Assembly (NCBI GenBank): GCA_018378255.1
Contig: JAGZXV010000083.1
Coordinates: forward strand, 1-21,669
Reading direction: 5' to 3'
Length of the DNA: 21,669 nt
Source: Clostridiaceae bacterium
Lineage (GTDB): Bacteria; Bacillota; Clostridia; Lachnospirales; Lachnospiraceae
The position numbers were made by a program, and so were the translations under genes. This document shows positions 16,472 to 21,669 of this stretch, one piece after another; position 1 is the stretch's first letter, and every line of letters starts with the position of its first letter. Under the pieces are notes generated by a model. That model saw nothing but the letters and a program-made list of their open reading frames with translations. It searched no databases and had not been told where the DNA came from.

Positions 16472-16520
16472 AGTAAAACGTGAAGGCATTTTCGAAAATG
16501 CCTTGAGGGTTGATGTAAAA
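16472..16520. repeat. Palindromic repeat, copy 2 (right arm decayed)
   Basis: Exactly 700 bp after copy 1. The first 33 bp are identical; in the last 16 there are four differences, three C to G and one T to G. The inner 22-bp palindrome (16483-16504) is intact but the outer arms no longer pair. Confidence 0.85.
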
Positions 16521-16560
16521 TGGGGCTAAAATTCAATTACTTAAACTGAGAGAACACCAT

Positions 16561-16620
16561 CAGGAAAGCGGGACGAGGGGATCCCCAGCCGTCCGGCCAT
16601 CCCCTCGTCCCGCTTTCCTG
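16561..16620. terminator. 22-bp perfect GC-rich hairpin after the cbiG-cbiA-desulfhydrase operon
   Basis: Left arm 16561-16582 (CAGGAAAGCGGG then ACGAGGGGAT) pairs without mismatch to 16599-16620 around a 16-nt loop. Outside it, GAGAGA and TCTCTC could extend the stem across an internal loop. It starts 15 bp after the stop codon of the desulfhydrase gene on the minus strand, in terminator position. There is no immediate T run, so it may instead be a transcript-end stabiliser or an intergenic repeat. Confidence 0.6.
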
Positions 16621-16634
16621 CGTAACTGTCTCTC

Positions 16635-17696
16635 TTACTTCCCAGCCAATTCCCCTAAAATCTCCTTCTCTGCGAACAAAGCCGTAGCTCCTCCCGTATG
16701 CCAGAACATCACATTGCTTCCCTTCTCCACCTTTCCGGTGCGGATGTAATCGATCAGGCCTGCAAAGGCTTTTCCTGTATATACCGGGTCTAAAAACAGA
16801 CCTTCTTCCCGGGCCAGCATTCGGATAGCTTGCGTTGCGCCTTCGTTGGGGATTTCATACCCTGGCAGGTAATAATTCAGATCCGTATGGATATCTTCTT
16901 CCTCAGAAACCAGATTCTCCGTTCCGATCAGCTTCAGGCTTTCATTAGCTAATTCTGCACACCGGTGTGTATATCCGCTGTCTTTTGCGCTCACATTGAC
17001 TGAAATGATTTTAGCCGGAGATCCCAAAAGCTTTTTGCCTGCTGCCATTCCTGCCATAGTTCCGCCTGTTCCGGTGGCATGGAAGATATAGTCCATTTTA
17101 AGATTCATCTGCTCCAGTTGTTCTTCCAGTTCCACAAACCCTTCTACAAATCCCAAGGAACCTGCCGGGCTGGCTCCTCCCATGGGCACGTTATAGCATT
17201 TATGGCCTTCATTTTCCAGCCTGGCTATGTGTTCCTTGGCCATAACAAAAGAGCGTTCCTCCGCTTTTTCCTCTGTCTCCCCCTCCATCATTTCAACAAT
17301 GTGGATTTCTGCATCCATTATCCTGTCCAGCAGAAGGTTGGAACGGATATCCTCTTCGTCCGGCTTTACGATGGCTACCAGATAAATGACCGGATGAAGG
17401 CCATATCTGCGGCAGGCCGTCACGGTCTGCATCGCATGGTTGGACTGCGTGGCGCCATAAGTGAATACATAATCACAGCCCTGCTCCACAGCCTCCCCTA
17501 TCAAATATTCCAATTTGCGGACCTTATTTCCTCCGAACAGGCTCATTCCCGTAAAATCATCCCTCTTTATGTACAGGTTCACCCCCAGCTTTTCAGACAT
17601 GTTTTCCAGTTTATAAAACGGGGTTGGAAAAAATCCCAGTTTTGCCTTTGGCCGTCTGTTCAGCCGCTCCCTCGCTTCTTTACAATTAATTGTCAT
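16635..17696 (-). CDS. dcyD: PLP-dependent D-cysteine desulfhydrase / ACC deaminase family enzyme
   Basis: A 353-residue cytosolic fold-type II PLP enzyme. The PLP lysine is Lys58 in FGGNKVRKLEYL, the family signature. YGATQSNHAMQT (about 80-91) and the phosphate-binding TGTGGTMAG loop are also present. Members remove sulfide and ammonia from D-cysteine to give pyruvate, or open ACC; sequence reading alone does not settle the substrate, so the symbol is tentative. The frame is open 10 codons upstream, but ATG at 17696 with AAAGGAG inside the last codons of cbiA is preferred. It starts 1 nt after the cbiA stop, indicating coupling. It is followed by a strong hairpin. Confidence 0.85.
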   Translation of the reverse strand: MTINCKEARERLNRRPKAKLGFFPTPFYKLENMSEKLGVNLYIKRDDFTGMSLFGGNKVRKLEYLIGEAVEQGCDYVFTYGATQSNHAMQTVTACRRYGLHPVIYLVAIVKPDEEDIRSNLLLDRIMDAEIHIVEMMEGETEEKAEERSFVMAKEHIARLENEGHKCYNVPMGGASPAGSLGFVEGFVELEEQLEQMNLKMDYIFHATGTGGTMAGMAAGKKLLGSPAKIISVNVSAKDSGYTHRCAELANESLKLIGTENLVSEEEDIHTDLNYYLPGYEIPNEGATQAIRMLAREEGLFLDPVYTGKAFAGLIDYIRTGKVEKGSNVMFWHTGGATALFAEKEILGELAGK

Positions 17697-17697
17697 A

Positions 17698-19044
17698 TTA
17701 TAATGTCTCCTTTCCCAACCGGTCAATCCACTGTTTAACCATTTCCCGATTTGACTGGTAATAAAGATGCGGAAATCCCGCTACCATACGTTCACTTTTA
17801 TGGATACAAAGCCAATTCCTGCTGCTAAGAGGCTTAACCGCCTTCATATCCTCTCCCGGCGAAGTGCTGTCCCAATAATGAAACTCATGCGCTTTCATTC
17901 TGCCTGTATTATCGGACAGCTCAATGTATCCGAAACGAGACAGCCGTTTTGTCCGGTATGCATCCCCATGGATAATTCCAAGCATCGGATAGCTGGCCCC
18001 GTCACTTCCTTCCAGCGTATCGTGAAGATATAAAAAACCTCCGCACTCTGCCAGCAGGAAAACACCTTGTTCATACGAATTACGCAGTTCCTCCAGCATC
18101 CTTTTGTTCTCCGACAACTGTTTTGCATAGAGCTCCGGATATCCTCCCCCAAGCAGTACGGCAGCCAGACCATCGGGAAGTTTATGATCCCTCAGAGGGC
18201 TGAATTCTATGAGTTCCGCCCCCAGTTCCTCTAAAAGCTTCAGATTTTCCTGGTAATAAAAACAGAATGCTTCATCCCGGGCCACGCCGATTCTCACCCT
18301 GGCTTTCGCAGTACATTTCCGGCTGCTGCTGCCTTGCGGCAGTAAAGGCGCTTCCGATGCAATCTTTAACAACAGATCCAGATCCAGCGTCTCTTCCAGT
18401 TCCTCTGCAATCCGGTTAATCCTTTCCCTTAAATCCTCATATTCCTGGGGCATGACCAGTCCCAGGTGGCGGCTGTCCAGTTTCATCTCTTCATTATTCC
18501 TGATATATCCGATTACCGAAACGCCCAGCTCTTCTATCATGGGCGTCAGCCTGGCAGCCATCTCCTTTGTGGTCCGGTTCAGGATAATTCCCTTGATCCT
18601 GGAATCCGGCACATACTCCAAAAATCCCTTGATCAACGGGATCAGGGACAGGCTGGCCCCTTTCCCATTGACGACTAGTATGACCGGAGTATCGGTGATC
18701 CCAGCAATATCATAAGAACTGGCGCTGGTACTGGTTCCCGCCAACCCATCATAATAACCCATCACGCCTTCTATGACAGACAAATCCGCCTCTGCCGCCG
18801 TATCGGTAAAATGGTCCATAATCTGCTCTTTCGTTAAAAAATAGCTGTCCAGATTCGCTCCCGGCACCCCAAGAACATATTTATGAAACATGGGATCAAT
18901 ATAGTCCGGCCCGCACTTAAATGATACGCATTTCACCCGTCTGTTTATCATCGCCTGCAAAAGGCCGCAGGTAATTGTTGTTTTACCGCTCCCGCTGGAT
19001 GCCGCTGCCAGCATAATCCTGGGATAACTTTTAAACTCGTTCAC
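17698..19044 (-). CDS. cbiA: Cobyrinate a,c-diamide synthase CbiA
   Basis: A 448-residue ATP- and glutamine-dependent enzyme that amidates side chains a and c of cobyrinic acid in the anaerobic cobalamin pathway. The N-terminal dethiobiotin-synthetase-like domain has P-loop SSGSGKTT (16-23), KCGPDYIDP and EGVMGYYDG. The C-terminal class I glutamine amidotransferase-like domain has LLGGGYPELYA, catalytic Cys334 in AECGG, RFGYIEL and His in AHEFHYW. I chose GTG at 19044, since AAGGAGGT lies about 4 nt before it; the frame itself continues to a TTG at 19059. It overlaps the end of cbiG by 14 bp, so the two are coupled. Confidence 0.95.
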   Translation of the reverse strand: MNEFKSYPRIMLAAASSGSGKTTITCGLLQAMINRRVKCVSFKCGPDYIDPMFHKYVLGVPGANLDSYFLTKEQIMDHFTDTAAEADLSVIEGVMGYYDGLAGTSTSASSYDIAGITDTPVILVVNGKGASLSLIPLIKGFLEYVPDSRIKGIILNRTTKEMAARLTPMIEELGVSVIGYIRNNEEMKLDSRHLGLVMPQEYEDLRERINRIAEELEETLDLDLLLKIASEAPLLPQGSSSRKCTAKARVRIGVARDEAFCFYYQENLKLLEELGAELIEFSPLRDHKLPDGLAAVLLGGGYPELYAKQLSENKRMLEELRNSYEQGVFLLAECGGFLYLHDTLEGSDGASYPMLGIIHGDAYRTKRLSRFGYIELSDNTGRMKAHEFHYWDSTSPGEDMKAVKPLSSRNWLCIHKSERMVAGFPHLYYQSNREMVKQWIDRLGKETL

Positions 19045-20107
19045 TGGTACCTCCTTCAAATCTGATCGTCCGCCTGATCAGGCCAAGAGCCATTGTTATC
19101 CCTCCGCCTGACCTTTTTCCTGCCAGAAGTTCATTCTGTCCGTCTTCTGCCAGAGCTAACACCGCCGCACGTTCACACACATTGCCAACACCGGTTGTCT
19201 TTTTCACAAATTCTGACTCCTGGTAATCTCCTTGGGCTGCGTTCAGCTCTTCTGCTGTCAAAAAAACAGCCGGAACCCCCATTCCCTTTGCAAATGCGAG
19301 CAGACCTTCCTCATCCTGTTTTAAATCGATGCTCGCCACGGCGGCAACAGCGGACTTAGAAATGTTCATCTCCTCAAGCAGATCATTTACCCGTTCCCCA
19401 ATTTCTGTTTCCTTGGTTCCCCTCCTGCATCCGATGCCGATTACCACAGATTTTGGAACCAGCAGAAGGCCCCCTTCTTCGTTTCTGTCCTTATATGTAA
19501 CAATAATCCGGTTCTCTGTCCATCTATCCCTTTCAAGCCCTTTTGGCAGCGGCCCTTGGGTCTGAAAATCGCTGAAAAATCCGATTGTCCTGCCATCCAG
19601 GATATCAGCAGATATCCGTTTGGCCCGGAACAGATCCGTCAGCAGCAGATCATTTTTCCTGGCAAATTCATCCACCGCAAATCGGCCGTTTACATCCGTA
19701 GCAGTCGTAATAACCGGAACAGCTCCTGTAATTTCTGCAATGGTTCTCGCCAAATCATTGGCCCCGCCAAGATGGCCTGATAACAATGAAATTGCAAATG
19801 AAGCTCCCGCATCGATCACCACCACAGCCGGATCCTCAGCCTTGCTCTTTATGTAAGGCGCAGCGGCACGCACAGCTATTCCGGCCGCACCTATAAAAAT
19901 CACTCCGTCAGCATTATTAAATGCCTCCCTGGTCCATTCCGGCAAGGTGGAGGAAACCGCCTCTAATCCGGCTTCTTCATATTCCGGTTTCATATACCTT
20001 CCGAGAATAAAGCCCCGGCATTCTTCCCCATTATTGCAAAGCGCCGTCAGGAGTTTGGCACACAATCCGGCTCCTTGTTCCGTAAAACTAATAATCTCCA
20101 GCTTCAT
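19031..20107 (-). CDS. cbiG: Cobalt-precorrin-5A hydrolase CbiG
   Basis: A 358-residue enzyme that opens the lactone ring of cobalt-precorrin-5A and releases acetaldehyde in anaerobic cobalamin synthesis. The N-terminal part has IGAAGIAVRAAAPYI and the conserved LSGHLGGAND (109-118). The C-terminal CbiG domain begins VVIGIGCRRGT (about 221-231) and holds TGVGNVCERAA (305-315). Length is normal. ATG at 20107 has GAGG 5 nt upstream. It heads the cbiG-cbiA-desulfhydrase operon. I see no cobalamin riboswitch in the 119 bp before it, and the rest of the cobalamin pathway is not in the window. Confidence 0.95.
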   Translation of the reverse strand: MKLEIISFTEQGAGLCAKLLTALCNNGEECRGFILGRYMKPEYEEAGLEAVSSTLPEWTREAFNNADGVIFIGAAGIAVRAAAPYIKSKAEDPAVVVIDAGASFAISLLSGHLGGANDLARTIAEITGAVPVITTATDVNGRFAVDEFARKNDLLLTDLFRAKRISADILDGRTIGFFSDFQTQGPLPKGLERDRWTENRIIVTYKDRNEEGGLLLVPKSVVIGIGCRRGTKETEIGERVNDLLEEMNISKSAVAAVASIDLKQDEEGLLAFAKGMGVPAVFLTAEELNAAQGDYQESEFVKKTTGVGNVCERAAVLALAEDGQNELLAGKRSGGGITMALGLIRRTIRFEGGTSERV

Positions 20108-20140
20108 GCTAACCTCAATTCCGTCTCACAGACTTTTACA

Positions 20141-20176
20141 GCCGGCCGAATGAATGACGAAACCATTCCGGCCGGC
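20141..20176. terminator. GC-rich hairpin between the spore protein gene and cbiG
   Basis: GCCGGCCGAATG (20141-20152) pairs with CATTCCGGCCGGC (20164-20176) over 12 bp with one bulged base and an 11-nt loop. It lies 50 bp after the spore protein stop and 34 bp before the cbiG start. The minus-strand side has no T run, so it is a weak terminator or a leader structure of cbiG. Confidence 0.5.
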
Positions 20177-20226
20177 GTTCTTCTCAATTATATGAGATTT
20201 TTCATGTACATGCAACTTGTAATCAA

Positions 20227-20442
20227 TCAAACCGATTCTTCCAGTGCCTCTTTTTTCATCTCCCGCTTTCTTTTTGTCATAAGACCGCCGATTCTGCCGC
20301 TTTCCTTTGCAGTCAGGCTTCTCCATCCTTCTTTAATCACTTTCTCATCAAGCCCCAGTTCCGTAGCGATTTCAAACTTCAATTTATCTTCCGGTTTCAT
20401 ATTTTTCGGGTCAAATGGCTCCTCATTCTTCTTTTTAGTCAT
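20227..20442 (-). CDS. Small acid-soluble spore protein, alpha/beta-type relative
   Basis: A 71-residue basic protein. It contains LKFEIATELGL, which fits the EIA(S/T)E cleavage site of the germination protease Gpr, then LTAKESGRIGGLMTKRKREM, the clostridial form of the C-terminal DNA-binding helix of alpha/beta SASPs. These coat spore DNA and are degraded at germination. The ATG at 20442 gives the expected MTKKK start; GGAG is 14 nt away, which is long. An in-frame ATG at 20466 (79 residues) has no good ribosome-binding site but cannot be excluded. The gene stands alone between cbiG and pspC and should be sporulation-controlled. Confidence 0.8.
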   Translation of the reverse strand: MTKKKNEEPFDPKNMKPEDKLKFEIATELGLDEKVIKEGWRSLTAKESGRIGGLMTKRKREMKKEALEESV

Positions 20443-20445
20443 AAT

Positions 20446-20509
20446 AAACGGGTATACTCCTTTCATTAAGCGCTTTTTATCATACGCTTCGAATGGAGTA
20501 TACCCGTTT
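20446..20509. repeat. 15-bp perfect inverted repeat at the start of the spore protein gene
   Basis: AAACGGGTATACTCC (20446-20460) is exactly complementary to GGAGTATACCCGTTT (20495-20509) across 34 nt, with an inner AAGCG/CGCTT (20468-20472, 20485-20489). On the minus strand the second arm contains the GGAG ribosome-binding site of the spore gene and ends 3 nt before its ATG. A sigma-G-like pair, TGAATA then TATACT, spans the upstream arm; if that is the promoter, the upstream arm is not transcribed and the repeat would act as DNA. Confidence 0.65.
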
Positions 20510-20580
20510 TTATATTCACCTATTCAACCTTATCTGGGGATTCCTAATGTAAAGTACTTCAAACCAAATGGATAAGATCA

Positions 20581-20775
20581 TCACTTGTATTCCGGTTCAA
20601 TTGGAATAATGACAGCGGCTATGAAATAAACCAGGATTCCGGTTCCCGAACATGCCAGAATCGCCCATACCAGGCGGATGATGGTGGCATCAATATTGAA
20701 ATACTCTCCAATTCCTCCGCAAACTCCGCATAACATCTTATCTCTCGTTGAACGATATAATTTTTTAGGCTCCAT
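20581..20775 (-). CDS. PspC domain membrane protein
   Basis: A 64-residue protein with the PspC pattern: KKLYRSTRDKMLCGVCGGIG at the N-terminus, EYFNIDATIIRLVWAIL, and a membrane segment of about 20 residues near 40-60 (ACSGTGILVYFIAAVIIP). In other bacteria PspC domains take part in envelope-stress responses, but small stand-alone versions are of unknown role. ATG at 20775 follows AGGAG at 7 nt; an upstream in-frame start at 20799 is unlikely. It lies 70 bp after the DUF4097 gene on the same strand with no terminator seen, so the two probably share a transcript, a common pairing in Firmicutes. Confidence 0.88.
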   Translation of the reverse strand: MEPKKLYRSTRDKMLCGVCGGIGEYFNIDATIIRLVWAILACSGTGILVYFIAAVIIPIEPEYK

Positions 20776-20845
20776 ATATTTTCTCCTTCCGCCATCCAAA
20801 CGGCTTATTATTTTGTAACTGTTCAGGTATTTTCAGGCATTGATT

Positions 20846-21669
20846 TTATGATTCAAAGCCTACAATAATCTCTCCGGCCGAGCATTCAAATTCCGCCCGT
20901 TTTGCTGCGCCGTTATCAATCGTTTTCTCAGTCTTCAGGCCTTCATAAAGCTGATCTCCAACCTTCAAACTGCCTGCCCGGCATTCCAGTTCGTAATTAT
21001 AATCCTCTTCTTCACCGGTCAGCAGTAGTTCAATCGATCCCGCTTTACTTTCCGCATCAACATCTCCCGATACTTCCGCCCGGCAATAAATGGATCCCGC
21101 GCTGGATTCCGCCGACAAAGTACCCGCTTTTCCATCCGAAATCACTAATTCCCCAGCCTTCACATCCATCTCCAGCGAATCTGCACAAATCCTGTCGGCC
21201 TGAAAATATCCTCCTTTGATCTCCAAATCCACCTCTTGAAAAACATAGTCTGTGGGAACGGTAATTGTCACATTGCCTCTCATGTCATCGCTTTTAAGAT
21301 TGGCCCATCTGCGGCTTCTGTCCATTTGAATCTTTAATGTGTCGTGTTCCCGGTAGCATTGGTAAAATGTATCATCATCCAAATCCACGTAGATCTCTCC
21401 GCCCGTGTCTTCTTCCACAATTCTGATATTGCCTGCCCCTGCTTCCAAATCCAGTTTTTTCACATCTGAAAATGACATTCTGACTTCCTCAACTGTTGTC
21501 CGGGTTATCTCTCCCGTATGGACACCCAGCTCATCCAGCCTTTCTTCCACGCCATCCAGTTCATCCCCCACATGATCCACCGCATCCATCCAATGATCAC
21601 TCCACCAGTAGGATTTCTCATAGTTACCGATCACCATGGCGCCGCCCATCATCACGATGCGGGCAATTT
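20846..21669 (-). CDS. DUF4097-like beta-repeat envelope protein (5' end cut off)
   Basis: The frame is open to the window edge with no stop, so the true start is outside. The first visible residues (IARIVMMGGAMVIG) look like the end of an N-terminal membrane helix. The rest is a right-handed-beta-like DUF4097 region with repeating strands such as LDLEAGAGNIRIVEE, LEMDVKAGELVISDG, LSAESSAGSIYC and DAESKAGSIELLL; each repeat carries an AG(S/E/N) turn. The protein should be anchored in the membrane with the repeat outside. Function is unknown. In many Firmicutes such genes sit downstream of a PadR-type regulator and a DUF1700 gene, which may lie beyond the edge; the PspC gene follows it here. 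Confidence 0.85.
   Translation of the reverse strand, partial: IARIVMMGGAMVIGNYEKSYWWSDHWMDAVDHVGDELDGVEERLDELGVHTGEITRTTVEEVRMSFSDVKKLDLEAGAGNIRIVEEDTGGEIYVDLDDDTFYQCYREHDTLKIQMDRSRRWANLKSDDMRGNVTITVPTDYVFQEVDLEIKGGYFQADRICADSLEMDVKAGELVISDGKAGTLSAESSAGSIYCRAEVSGDVDAESKAGSIELLLTGEEEDYNYELECRAGSLKVGDQLYEGLKTEKTIDNGAAKRAEFECSAGEIIVGFES

Noticed and set aside
17079..17738. Plus-strand open frame of 219 codons
   Set aside because: It is wholly antisense to the desulfhydrase gene, which has clear family motifs, and its product resembles no protein family.
20108..20226. Cobalamin riboswitch before cbiG
   Set aside because: The stretch is too short for the full aptamer and I see none of its conserved core; only a GC-rich hairpin is present.

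Overview
The window looks like chromosome from a spore-forming, Gram-positive clostridium, most likely of the family Lachnospiraceae. Base composition is moderate, ribosome-binding sites are strong purine-rich (AGGAGG-type), and there is a small acid-soluble spore protein. The DUF5716/DUF5717 pair and DUF4364 are, from general knowledge, typical of that family. Nearly all genes lie on the minus strand; only the DUF4364 and CYTH genes are on the plus strand.

Left part (1-5340). The 5' end of a DUF5716-type gene with an Hsp70/actin-like start is followed, in minus-strand order reversed, by the 1191-residue DUF5717 gene that precedes it in the same operon. A 322-bp divergent intergenic region separates DUF5717 from the DUF4364 gene. 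It holds a dense nest of inverted repeats lying between two outward-facing promoters. DUF4364 converges on engB across a shared two-way terminator.

Centre (4744-11142). This is the protein quality-control cluster tig - clpP - clpX - lon - engB, read on the minus strand. Trigger factor folds nascent chains. ClpXP and Lon degrade proteins. EngB is a ribosome-assembly GTPase. A clear terminator sits between clpX and lon, and a weaker hairpin sits between tig and clpP.

Middle right (11171-15662). A lipoprotein solute-binding protein is translationally coupled to a membrane cyclic-di-GMP enzyme (extracellular sensor, HAMP-like, PAS, GGDEF, EAL). No ABC permease is present, which suggests a two-gene sensing unit rather than a transporter.

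Right part (15722-21669). A CYTH-domain gene is bracketed by two copies of a palindromic repeat exactly 700 bp apart. Then follow, all on minus, an operon of cbiG, cbiA (anaerobic cobalamin synthesis) and a PLP-dependent D-cysteine desulfhydrase-like gene, ending at a 22-bp perfect hairpin; a divergent alpha/beta spore protein gene with a 15-bp inverted repeat at its start; a small PspC protein; and a DUF4097 protein that runs off the window. Many upstream in-frame start codons here are unlikely to be used. Starts were chosen by Shine-Dalgarno spacing and family alignment.
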